Below, in pieces: positions 1 to 6,520 of a stretch of 7,985 nt of DNA. The stretch covers positions 22,517-30,501 of the forward strand of contig DXLY01000014.1 of NCBI GenBank assembly GCA_019414465.1. The letters run 5' to 3'. The position numbers and the translations under genes were made by a program. Below the pieces are notes generated by a model. The model was not told the DNA's origin. It saw only the letters and a list, made by a program, of their open reading frames with translations, and made no database searches. Source of the stretch: Collinsella sp. Its GTDB lineage: Bacteria > Actinomycetota > Coriobacteriia > Coriobacteriales > Coriobacteriaceae. Position 1 is the first letter of the stretch; every line of letters starts with the position of its first letter.

Positions 1-3000
1 CTCTTCCACCGGCGTGCGCATCCAGTCCACCAGCTTAATGAGCGCCTGCATGCTAGCGCGCGCCGTGGCAGAGCTTCCCAGCTCGTCTTTTTGAAGCTCG
101 GCGTTGCTCATGGAGTACAGGAAGAAGTCGAGCAGGCCCGGTACCACGGCCTCGCAGCCCTCGCGCTCAATGACATCGACCACGTGGTTGTTGGCCGTGG
201 GATGGAACTTGACCAGGATCTCGCCAACCACGCCCACGCGCGGCTTGGTACCCTCGCCCACAAGCGGCATGGTGTCGAACGCGCGGATGGCCTCGCGGCA
301 CAACTTGGTGTAGTTGTGCCTGTTGAACTTAGGCGCCAGCTTGCGGGCGCGCGCCATGTACTCCTCGTAGAGTGCGTTGGCGGCACCGGGCGTGGCCTCG
401 TACGGGCGGCAACGATAGAGCATCTGCATCATGACGTCACCAAAGAGCACTGCGTAGACTGCCTGCTTAAGCAGTGCCGGCGTAATCTTAAAGCCGGGGT
501 TGTCCTCACCGAGCGCCACGGCCGAAAGCGAGATCACCGGGATCTCGGGGTGGCCGCTCTCGCGCAGCGCCTTGCGGATGAGCGCGATGTAGTTGGTGGC
601 ACGGCAACCGCCGCCGGTCTGGCTGATGACCACGGCCGTCTTGGACAGGTCGTAACGACCGCTCTCGATGGCCTCCATAATCTGGCCGGTCACCAAAATG
701 GACGGATAGCAAATGTCATTGTTCACATAGCGCAGGCCAGCCTCGACGGCGTCGTGATCGGTTGAGGGCAACAGCTCCAAGTTGTAGCCGGCACCGCGGA
801 ACACCTCTTTGACCAGGTCAAAGTGGATCGGCGCCATCTGCGGGCACAGGATGGTATAGCCCTCGTCACGCATCTGCTCGGTAAAGGGCACCTTGGGCCA
901 TGCGGTCGAGGCGCTCTCACGCTGCGCCTCGAACGTGTACTTGCGGCTCGCGAACGCGGGGGCATCCTTGGAGGGAGCCACCGGCGCGGCATCGCCCTGC
1001 TCGTAGGCCTCGCCCGCGGCCGTGGCCTCGGCCAAGCGCTCGGCCTCCTGGTCCTTGAGCGCTGCCATGAGCGAGCGGATGCGGATGCGCGCGGCGCCCA
1101 GGTTGGACACCTCGTCGATCTTGAGCACGGTGTAGATCTTGCCGCTGGCCTCCAGAATCTCCTGCACCTGGTCGGTAGTCAGGGCATCGAGACCGCAGCC
1201 GAAAGAGTTGAGCTGGATCAGGTCCAGGTCGTTGCGCATCGTCACAAAACGGGCGACGGCGTACAGGCGGCTGTGGTACATCCACTGGTCGACGACGCGA
1301 ATTGGACGCTCGGGCTTCACCAGGTGCGCAAGCGAATCCTCGGTAAAGACCGCAAAGCCAAAGCTCGAGATAAGTTCGGGCAGGGCGTGGTTGATCTCGG
1401 GGTCGTTGTGGTAAGGACGGCCGGCGAGTACGATGCCGTGGCCGCCGTGGTCCTCGACCCACTTAAGGGCCTCCTCGCCCATGGTCTGGATGTCCTCGTG
1501 AAAACGCGCGTCGGCCTCGTAGGCGGCGTTGACGGCGGCATCGACCTCAGAGCGCGTGATCTTGGGACCGCGCACGCGACCGCGACCGGCCTCAGCATCG
1601 GCCACACGGTCGACGGCGAGCACCTGGTATAGACGGCGCTTGAGCTCGGTCTTGTCGTGATAGGGCACAAACGGGTACAGGAACTCGATGTTCTGCTCAC
1701 GGATCTCGTCGATGTTGAGCGCCAGCGCCGTGGGGTAGCTCATGACGATGGGGCAGTTATAGCAGTTGCCGGCGGTCGGATCCTCCTTGCGCTCCCAGCG
1801 CACGCACGGCATCCAGATAAAGTCGACGTCACGGTCGATGAGGTTCATCACGTGGCCGTGGCTCATCTTGGCCGGATAGCACACGCTCTCGGACGGCATG
1901 GACTCGATGCCCGCCTGGTAGGTCTTTTTGCTCGACTGGTCGGACAGCTGCACGCTAAAGCCCAGGCGCGTAAAGAACGCATGCCAGAAGGGGTAGTTCT
2001 CGTACATGTTGAGTGCGCGCGGGATACCCACGGTGCCGCGCGGGGCCTCGTCGGGGCTCAGGACCTCGCGGTCAAAGAGCAGCTCGTTTTTCTTTTTGAA
2101 GAGGTTGGGGGCCTCAGTCTTCTGCTTTTTGTGGCCGGCGCCCTTCTCGCAGCGGTTGCCGGTAATGAAGCGCCTACCGCCGCCAAAGTCGTTGACGGTA
2201 AGCTGGCAGTTGTTGGAGCAGCGACCGCAGCGGACATGCTTTTGCGTCACGGTGAGGTGCGCGATGTCCTCGGCTGAAAGGATGGTCGAGGTGCCGTCGG
2301 CGCCGGCGCGATCGCGGGCGAGCAAGGCCGCACCATAGGCGCCCATGCAGCCGGCGATGTCGGGACGCACGGCGTGAACGCCAGTGAGCTGCTCAAACGC
2401 ACGCAGCGTAGCGTCGGACATAAAGGTACCGCCCTGGACGATCACATGGCTGCCAATCTCCTTGGGGTCGCGCAGCTTAATGACCTTGAACAAGGCGTTC
2501 TTGATGACGGAATAGGACAGGCCGGCCGCAATGTCGCCCACCGTGGCGCCTTCCTTTTGCGCCTGCTTGACGCGCGAGTTCATAAAGACCGTGCAGCGAC
2601 TGCCCAGGTCGACCGGGGCCTTGGCATGGATGGCGGCGTCGGCGAACGCGCGCACGTCCATGTTCATAGAGACGGCGAAGCTCTCGATAAAGCTACCGCA
2701 ACCCGACGAGCAGGCCTCGTTGAGCATGATGTGCTCGATTACACCGTCCTTGACGCGCAGGCACTTCATGTCCTGGCCGCCAATGTCCAGAATAAACTCG
2801 ACGCCGGGCAGGAACGCCTTGGCGCCGCGCAGGTGCGCAACGGTCTCGATCTCGCCGGAGTCGGCCTTGAGGGCTTCGATGAGCAGTGCCTCGCCATAGC
2901 CGGTAGTGGTCACGTGGCCGATGGTGCAGCCGGCAGGGATATGGTTGTAGAAATCGGCCATGATGACCTTGGCCGTGCCTAGGATGTCGCCGTTGTTGTT

Positions 3001-4284
3001 GCCGTACCAGGTGTGCAGCAGCTGGCCGTCCTCGCCCACGAGTGCGGCCTTCATGGTGGTGGAGCCGGCGTCGATGCCGATGAACACGCGGCCGGTGTAG
3101 CCGTCGAGCTTGCCCTTGGGGACGACTTCCTGGTCGTGGCGACCCTTGAACTCGGCAAAGTCCTCGTCAGTGGCAAAGAGCGGATCCAGACGCTCGACCT
3201 CGGCACCCTGCGTGTCACCCAGGGCATCGATGGCCTCGATGAGCTGAGGGAACGTGCTGAGCTTGTTGGACTCGTGCGCCATGGCGGCGCCGCTCGCCAC
3301 AAACAGGTGAGCGTTTTGGGGCACAATGCGGTGCTCCTCGTCCAGATTGAGCGTGAGGTAGAAGCGGTGGCGCAGCTCGGAGAGGTACTGCAGCGGGCCG
3401 CCCAGGAAGGCGACGTTACCGCGGATGGGACGGCCGCACGCCAAGCCCGAGATGGTCTGAGTCACGACAGCCTGGAAGATGGAGGCGGCCACGTCCTCGG
3501 GGCGGGCGCCCTCGTTGAGCAGCGGCTGCACGTCGGTCTTGGCAAAAACGCCGCAGCGGCTGGCGATGGGATAGATGGTGGTGGCGTTGGCCGCGAGTTC
3601 GTTAAGGCCGCTGGCGTCAGTGTGCAGCAGGGTTGCCATCTGGTCGATGAACGCGCCCGTGCCGCCGGCGCAGGTGCCGTTCATGCGCTGCTCAATGCCA
3701 TTATCGAAGTAGATGATCTTGGCGTCTTCGCCACCCAACTCGATGGCGACGTCGGTGGCCGGGATAAGGGTCTCGACGGCGCGCTTACTGGCGATGACCT
3801 CCTGGACAAACTCCAGGTCGAGCCACTGGGACAGCAGCAGGCCGCCCGAGCCGGTGATGGCGCAGGTCATCTGGGCCGTCGGCAGCACGGTCGCAGCGCC
3901 CTCGAACAGGTCGCGGGCGCAGGCACGGACGTCGGTGTGGTGGCGCTGGTACTTGGCGTAGACGATCTGGTTGTCGTCGTTGAGCACGGCGAGCTTAACG
4001 GTGGTGGAGCCCACGTCGATGCCCAGGTGCAGGTTGCCGTGGGCGTTGCCGGGGTTGAAGATCGCGCCTTCGGGGGCGTGGGCGGCGGCTACGGGCTCGG
4101 TGGCGGTGGCGGGCTCACTGGCGATGGACGTCTCCCCTGCCGCGTTCTTGGCATCGGCAACTGCCTCGGCAACTTTCTCGGCAGCCGCGGTCGCGGCCTT
4201 CTGCGCGGCGTCCACCACGGCGGGCGCGGCCTCGCGTGCGGCAGCGACCATGCGGTCCTTGATGCCCTCGACGAGTTTGCTCAT
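1..4284 (-). CDS. Giant fused 2-hydroxyacyl-CoA dehydratase activase-related protein (BadF/BcrA-type ATPase x2, DUF2229, dehydratase-like), C-terminus cut by window edge
   Basis: The frame is open from the ATG at 4284 to base 1, giving 1,428 residues with no stop, so the C-terminus lies outside the window. GAGGAG at 4296-4291, six bases upstream, supports the start. Residues 1 to about 80 are an alanine-rich charged tail. The first ASKHA ATPase domain starts at about residue 87 (LGIDVGSTTVKLAV) and the second at about 400 (IGIDAGSTTMKAAL). Each has the two cysteines that hold the [4Fe-4S] cluster in HgdC-type activases: C205/C244 and C525/C564, both 39 apart. A cysteine cluster follows (C686, C689, C693, C712), then a DUF2229-like region from about 748 (GIPRALNMYENYPFW; C802, C827, C841, C844; FGCGLDAL at C1030). 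A dehydratase-like region from about 1,145 includes C1192 and TGGGC at C1227. Known activases use ATP to push one electron into 2-hydroxyacyl-CoA dehydratases; here activator and a dehydratase-like part share one chain. The family is clear, but the substrate is unknown. It is probably cytoplasmic and co-transcribed with the TetR gene just upstream. Confidence 0.9.
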   Translation of the reverse strand, partial: MSKLVEGIKDRMVAAAREAAPAVVDAAQKAATAAAEKVAEAVADAKNAAGETSIASEPATATEPVAAAHAPEGAIFNPGNAHGNLHLGIDVGSTTVKLAVLNDDNQIVYAKYQRHHTDVRACARDLFEGAATVLPTAQMTCAITGSGGLLLSQWLDLEFVQEVIASKRAVETLIPATDVAIELGGEDAKIIYFDNGIEQRMNGTCAGGTGAFIDQMATLLHTDASGLNELAANATTIYPIASRCGVFAKTDVQPLLNEGARPEDVAASIFQAVVTQTISGLACGRPIRGNVAFLGGPLQYLSELRHRFYLTLNLDEEHRIVPQNAHLFVASGAAMAHESNKLSTFPQLIEAIDALGDTQGAEVERLDPLFATDEDFAEFKGRHDQEVVPKGKLDGYTGRVFIGIDAGSTTMKAALVGEDGQLLHTWYGNNNGDILGTAKVIMADFYNHIPAGCTIGHVTTTGYGEALLIEALKADSGEIETVAHLRGAKAFLPGVEFILDIGGQDMKCLRVKDGVIEHIMLNEACSSGCGSFIESFAVSMNMDVRAFADAAIHAKAPVDLGSRCTVFMNSRVKQAQKEGATVGDIAAGLSYSVIKNALFKVIKLRDPKEIGSHVIVQGGTFMSDATLRAFEQLTGVHAVRPDIAGCMGAYGAALLARDRAGADGTSTILSAEDIAHLTVTQKHVRCGRCSNNCQLTVNDFGGGRRFITGNRCEKGAGHKKQKTEAPNLFKKKNELLFDREVLSPDEAPRGTVGIPRALNMYENYPFWHAFFTRLGFSVQLSDQSSKKTYQAGIESMPSESVCYPAKMSHGHVMNLIDRDVDFIWMPCVRWERKEDPTAGNCYNCPIVMSYPTALALNIDEIREQNIEFLYPFVPYHDKTELKRRLYQVLAVDRVADAEAGRGRVRGPKITRSEVDAAVNAAYEADARFHEDIQTMGEEALKWVEDHGGHGIVLAGRPYHNDPEINHALPELISSFGFAVFTEDSLAHLVKPERPIRVVDQWMYHSRLYAVARFVTMRNDLDLIQLNSFGCGLDALTTDQVQEILEASGKIYTVLKIDEVSNLGAARIRIRSLMAALKDQEAERLAEATAAGEAYEQGDAAPVAPSKDAPAFASRKYTFEAQRESASTAWPKVPFTEQMRDEGYTILCPQMAPIHFDLVKEVFRGAGYNLELLPSTDHDAVEAGLRYVNNDICYPSILVTGQIMEAIESGRYDLSKTAVVISQTGGGCRATNYIALIRKALRESGHPEIPVISLSAVALGEDNPGFKITPALLKQAVYAVLFGDVMMQMLYRCRPYEATPGAANALYEEYMARARKLAPKFNRHNYTKLCREAIRAFDTMPLVGEGTKPRVGVVGEILVKFHPTANNHVVDVIEREGCEAVVPGLLDFFLYSMSNAELQKDELGSSATARASMQALIKLVDWMRTPVEE

Positions 4285-4296
4285 CTGTCTCTCCTC

Positions 4297-5007
4297 TTAG
4301 TTGTTGGACTCGACGGCTGCGGCGGTGTCGGCCGCGTCCTCGAGCTGCAGATTCAATAGCTTCATGCCGTATTCCGGCACGTTGATATCGATGGGTTGGC
4401 CATACAGGTCACCAGGGCGCACAAAAGCGATGACCGTCATAATGCGCGCCATGGTCTCGGGCGATTCGGAAAGGTCACGCTCAAACCAACGTTGGATCAT
4501 GCCGACCTCGGCACTCACAACATAGGTGACGTAGTAGTCAAAGAAGGTGCCCAGTGCCAAACCCAAAATGCCCGTCTGTGCACGCGGCACCACGGCCTCG
4601 CGGGCGGTATCGATGATCTTTTTAATAAAGGCGGGGGCGCCGCCCGGGCCCAGCAGGGCCCCGATAAGGTCGCGATTAGCCGCAAGATAGCGCAGCAGCT
4701 CAACCGAACCGGGTGCCGGCTCGAGCTCGTCGATGTTGCGGTAAAGATCGGGTAATTGAGCTGCGGTGATAAGCTCCACCCGCTCGCGAATCTCGGCAAG
4801 CAGGCCGTTCTCGATCTGGCTGATAAAGTCAGGGATATCGCGGTAGTGCGAATAGAACGTGCGGCGCGTAAGGCCAGCGCGCTCGGTGAGCGACGCGACA
4901 TTAATGCGCGAAAGGTCGCCGCTTTCGGCAAGCTCGCTGGCAAGTGCCTGGCGAAGGGCACGCTGCGAGCGAAGGGACCGGCGATCGCATTTCTCGAGCT
5001 GGGACAA
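4297..5007 (-). CDS. TetR/AcrR-family transcriptional regulator (DhaS-like C-terminal domain)
   Basis: This encodes a 236-residue one-component repressor-type regulator. An N-terminal helix-turn-helix spans about residues 35-60, with the typical TetR recognition stretch AGLTRRTFYSHYRD. The rest is the helical ligand and dimer domain; residues 86-132 (YRNIDELEP, then the LLGPGGAPAFIKKI stretch) resemble the TetR_C_8 type seen in DhaS relatives, an inference from pattern only. The start is TTG at 5007, chosen because AAGGAGG lies four bases upstream and an in-frame TAA five codons before it rules out anything longer; no ATG occurs near this position. The TAA stop is 12 bases before the ATG of the giant activase gene, so the two are almost surely one operon. 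Two palindromes upstream (5029-5046 and 5059-5073) are good candidates for its own operators. The ligand is not deducible; an acyl-CoA or related substrate of the neighbour would be a reasonable guess. Confidence 0.9.
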   Translation of the reverse strand: MSQLEKCDRRSLRSQRALRQALASELAESGDLSRINVASLTERAGLTRRTFYSHYRDIPDFISQIENGLLAEIRERVELITAAQLPDLYRNIDELEPAPGSVELLRYLAANRDLIGALLGPGGAPAFIKKIIDTAREAVVPRAQTGILGLALGTFFDYYVTYVVSAEVGMIQRWFERDLSESPETMARIMTVIAFVRPGDLYGQPIDINVPEYGMKLLNLQLEDAADTAAAVESNN

Positions 5008-5011
5008 GCGT

Positions 5012-5018
5012 CCTCCTT
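5012..5018 (-). promoter_or_regulatory. Ribosome binding site fixing the TTG start of the TetR gene
   Basis: On the minus strand AAGGAGG, a full Shine-Dalgarno match, stands four bases before TTG at 5007. With an in-frame TAA just upstream of it, this decides the TTG as the start codon. Confidence 0.75.
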
Positions 5019-5028
5019 GTTACTCAAC

Positions 5029-5046
5029 CTGTGCGCTATTGCACAG
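5029..5046. promoter_or_regulatory. Inverted repeat, candidate TetR operator 1
   Basis: CTGTGC and GCACAG flank a six-base spacer (GCTATT), a perfect 18-base inverted repeat just upstream of the TetR ribosome binding site. Its right part shares TATTGCACA with the second palindrome: the plus-strand copies start at 5037 and 5056, 19 bases apart, close to two helical turns. This fits two regulator dimers on one face of the DNA. Assignment to the adjacent TetR protein is inferred from position. Confidence 0.5.
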
Positions 5047-5051
5047 TGCGA

Positions 5052-5080
5052 GTATTATTGCACACCGTGTGCATCAACAC
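5052..5080 (-). promoter_or_regulatory. Possible promoter of the TetR-activase operon
   Basis: Reading the minus strand, TAATAC at 5057-5052 could serve as the -10 box and GTGTTG at 5080-5075 as a weak -35 box, 17 bases apart. The palindrome at 5059-5073 fills the spacer, where a bound repressor would block RNA polymerase. The box matches are modest, so this is tentative. Confidence 0.3.
5059..5073. promoter_or_regulatory. Perfect palindrome, candidate TetR operator 2
   Basis: TGCACAC and GTGTGCA flank one central base at 5066, a perfect 15-base palindrome of a size typical for TetR-family operators. It sits about 50 bases upstream of the TetR start, inside the likely promoter, and shares the half-site TATTGCACA with the inverted repeat nearer the gene. 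Confidence 0.55.
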
Positions 5081-5098
5081 GTAAAGGCAATATTTTGG

Positions 5099-5129
5099 AT
5101 GTGACAAAGGGACTGTCCCTTTGTCACAT
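5099..5129. repeat. Perfect 31-base palindrome after the HAD gene (possible REP-like element or terminator hairpin)
   Basis: Two 15-base arms (ATGTGACAAAGGGAC and its exact complement) surround a single central T at 5114. The element begins at the last base of the HAD stop codon (5131-5129). In RNA it would form a strong hairpin that could end or protect the HAD transcript, but the minus strand continues ATCCAAAATATTG, with no T-run, so it is not a standard intrinsic terminator. The GGGAC/GTCCC core with TTTGTCAC arms recalls intergenic repeats I associate with coriobacteria and some clostridia; that is memory, not a search. It separates the HAD gene from the TetR operon. Confidence 0.75.
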
Positions 5130-5986
5130 TATTCGATGACAGTGCGGGAGTTTTGCTTGCGCATGGTGGCGAGCATGTGTTTGGGGACGGCGTGGACCAT
5201 GCAGCTGCCGATGGTCGCGCTCGCGGCGGCCTTAGCTGCATCGCTTGCGTTTTTGGTCGCGTAGCTGTGGCGGAAACGTTTGAGCATGGCAATGTCGTTG
5301 CCGCCGTCGCCGTAAACCGCGACCTCGTCCTCGGCAATACCGTAGTAGCCCGCCAGCCAAGCCACGCTCTCGCCCTTGTTGCACGCCACGTCCGTGATCT
5401 CAAACATCACCGGATCAAACGGCGCGTTGACCACACGGTCCGAGCGCTCAGCCAAATATGCCTTAAGGTCGCACTCCAGCTCGGGCGAGGTCACGCGGCA
5501 GTTGATCTTGCAAACATCGTGGCGCAAGATGTCGCCGATCGACTGATCGAAATACTGCTCCTCGTGATACCCGCCACGCGCACGCATACCGCGCATCACG
5601 ATGCGCTTGATAGGGCTGTCCTTCTTAAAGCCCGCCTGGTGCATCTCGAACGAACCGCTCGAGAACATTCCATCGGGCGTGGAGCAATCAAAACAGATAT
5701 CCGGAAACTCCTTGAGCAGCTCCTCGGTAATCTGCGGATCAATGGTCCAGGTCTTGAGCACCTCGCCATGGCTGTCGCGCACGATGGACCCGTTGGAGCA
5801 GCAGGCGTCAAGCGCCAGGCCCGTAAAGCCATGCTCGCCGATCGGCAGCGTCGAGCGTCCGGTCGCGGGAACCACATGCAGGCCAGCCTCGGTCAGCTCG
5901 CGGATGGCACGGCGGATGGTCCCATCCGCCTCGTGCAGGGCGTTCAGCAGCGTTCCGTCTAAGTCGCTCGCAAACATCTTGATCAT
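5129..5986 (-). CDS. Cof-type HAD-IIB family phosphatase
   Basis: This is a 285-residue HAD hydrolase with the standard length and motif set of the Cof/YidA group, cytoplasmic Mg-dependent phosphatases that remove phosphate from sugar phosphates and other small metabolites. Motif I is DLDGTL (nucleophile D8, acid D10), motif II is ATGRS (T42), motif III is the lysine in CNKGESV (K204), and motif IV is GDGGNDIAML (D227, N230, D231). All catalytic residues are present. The cap between motifs II and III is the C2 type. I chose the ATG at 5986 because MIKMFASDLDGTL is the usual family N-terminus and AGAGG lies seven bases upstream; a GTG at 5992 would add two residues, and an ATG at 5977 would remove three. 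It lies between a terminator and a palindrome, so it is probably its own transcription unit. The substrate cannot be read from the sequence. Confidence 0.92.
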   Translation of the reverse strand: MIKMFASDLDGTLLNALHEADGTIRRAIRELTEAGLHVVPATGRSTLPIGEHGFTGLALDACCSNGSIVRDSHGEVLKTWTIDPQITEELLKEFPDICFDCSTPDGMFSSGSFEMHQAGFKKDSPIKRIVMRGMRARGGYHEEQYFDQSIGDILRHDVCKINCRVTSPELECDLKAYLAERSDRVVNAPFDPVMFEITDVACNKGESVAWLAGYYGIAEDEVAVYGDGGNDIAMLKRFRHSYATKNASDAAKAAASATIGSCMVHAVPKHMLATMRKQNSRTVIE

Positions 5987-6014
5987 GGGCACGCCTCTCC
6001 TTCGTCTGCACGAT

Positions 6015-6042
6015 ATTGTAGACGAGAACGGGCGCGCCCCAA
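6015..6042 (-). promoter_or_regulatory. Likely promoter of the HAD phosphatase gene
   Basis: On the minus strand TACAAT (6020-6015) is a good -10 box, with TTGGGG (6042-6037) 16 bases upstream as a partial -35 box. The transcript would start about 20 bases before the gene, just ahead of its AAGGAG. The -35 box falls in the loop and arm of the P-II terminator hairpin. Confidence 0.45.
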
Positions 6043-6057
6043 GAGAGGCGCGCCCGT
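6028..6057 (-). terminator. GC-rich hairpin terminator after the P-II gene
   Basis: Eleven-base arms (ACGGGCGCGCC and its exact complement) flank an eight-base loop, starting 16 bases after the P-II stop codon. Reading the minus strand, the hairpin is followed by TTCTCGTCT, a weak T-rich tail. Position and stability point to transcription termination; the poor T-tract leaves termination efficiency open. Confidence 0.65.
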
Positions 6058-6073
6058 CGGGCGAAAGATTGTC

Positions 6074-6412
6074 CTACACCGCAGAAGGGCCGTGTTCGCC
6101 GGTACGGATGCGGATAACTTCCTCGACCGGCTCGACCCAGATCTTGCCATCTCCAACGGCACCGGTGCGGGTGGCGTTGCAGACGATGTCGACAATGCCA
6201 TCGACGTGCTCATCGGCGCAGATAAGGGTGAACTGCACTTTAGGGATCGTGTTGACAAGCAGCTCGTTGCCGCGCACGTATTCCTTCCAGCCATGCTGTG
6301 CACCGCAGCCCTGCACCTGGTTGATAGTCATACCGCGAACATCAGCAGCAAACAGCGCGTCTTTAAGAACCTCAAGCTTCTCGGCACGAACAATCGCCGT
6401 AATCTTCTTCAT
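6074..6412 (-). CDS. glnK: P-II family nitrogen regulatory protein (GlnB/GlnK)
   Basis: This encodes 112 residues, the normal P-II length. P-II trimers read 2-oxoglutarate and ATP/ADP and pass nitrogen status on to partners, classically by plugging the Amt channel. Conserved features include Q39 and K58 for 2-oxoglutarate/Mg-ATP, the B-loop TGAVGDGKIW (83-92), and R101/R103 in the RIRTGE stretch. The T-loop (about 37-55) keeps R47, which enters the Amt pore in GlnK-AmtB complexes. Tyr51, which is uridylylated in proteobacteria and adenylylated in classical actinobacteria, is Leu51, and Tyr46 is Val46, so covalent control there looks lost; only Tyr45 remains nearby. R38 is Ala. The ATG at 6412 has AGAGAGG eight bases upstream. 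Its place directly after amtB on the same strand supports the GlnK role, though the GlnB/GlnK distinction rests on this context. Confidence 0.93.
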   Translation of the reverse strand: MKKITAIVRAEKLEVLKDALFAADVRGMTINQVQGCGAQHGWKEYVRGNELLVNTIPKVQFTLICADEHVDGIVDIVCNATRTGAVGDGKIWVEPVEEVIRIRTGEHGPSAV

Positions 6413-6456
6413 AGTGAATTCCTCTCTTCAATAAAAGAAATTGATTGTCCTTCACA

Positions 6457-6479
6457 TGGCACGGGTTTTCCAGGTGCCA
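6457..6479 (-). other. Small hairpin in the P-II leader
   Basis: TGGCAC and GTGCCA can pair across an 11-base loop that itself contains GG-AAAA-CC, giving a compact RNA hairpin about 45 bases upstream of the P-II start. It overlaps the third copy of the repeat unit. It might modulate translation or mark an RNA end; nothing in the sequence proves a role. Confidence 0.4.
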
Positions 6480-6490
6480 CAGACCAACCT
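6464..6490. repeat. Third, diverged copy of the amtB-glnK intergenic repeat unit
   Basis: These 27 bases match 6527-6553 at 21 positions in the same orientation, and all six differences are transitions. That segment is the left arm of the long inverted repeat at 6521-6630. The gap therefore holds two direct copies and one inverted copy of a unit with a core like AAGTGCCGCAGATC. Confidence 0.6.
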
Positions 6491-6520
6491 TGTAGATCAG
6501 ATAAGTGCAACTAACAGGTC

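Noticed and set aside
91..2982. Further plus-strand open frames (91-765, 823-1632, 1657-2277, 2374-2982)
   Set aside because: All are antisense to the same continuous minus-strand gene, with compositions typical of GC-rich reverse-strand shadows.
3013..4359. Long plus-strand open frame (448 codons) opposite the giant protein
   Set aside because: It lies antisense to well-conserved ATPase motifs. Its Gly/Val/Ala/Asp-rich product is what a GC-rich gene gives when read backwards, it has no recognisable domain, and no ribosome binding site was sought or needed to explain it.
5099..5129. Palindrome as a standard Rho-independent terminator
   Set aside because: The minus strand after the hairpin reads ATCCAAAATATTG without a T-tract, so it is listed as a repeat with only possible terminator function.
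5987..5992. GTG start for the HAD gene two codons upstream
   Set aside because: It is possible, but the ATG at 5986 gives the standard family N-terminus, and the ribosome binding site spacing is acceptable.
5153..6434. Plus-strand open frames opposite the HAD and P-II genes (5153-5962, 5601-6434)
   Set aside because: Both overlap minus-strand genes whose catalytic or ligand motifs are intact, and neither product resembles a known family.
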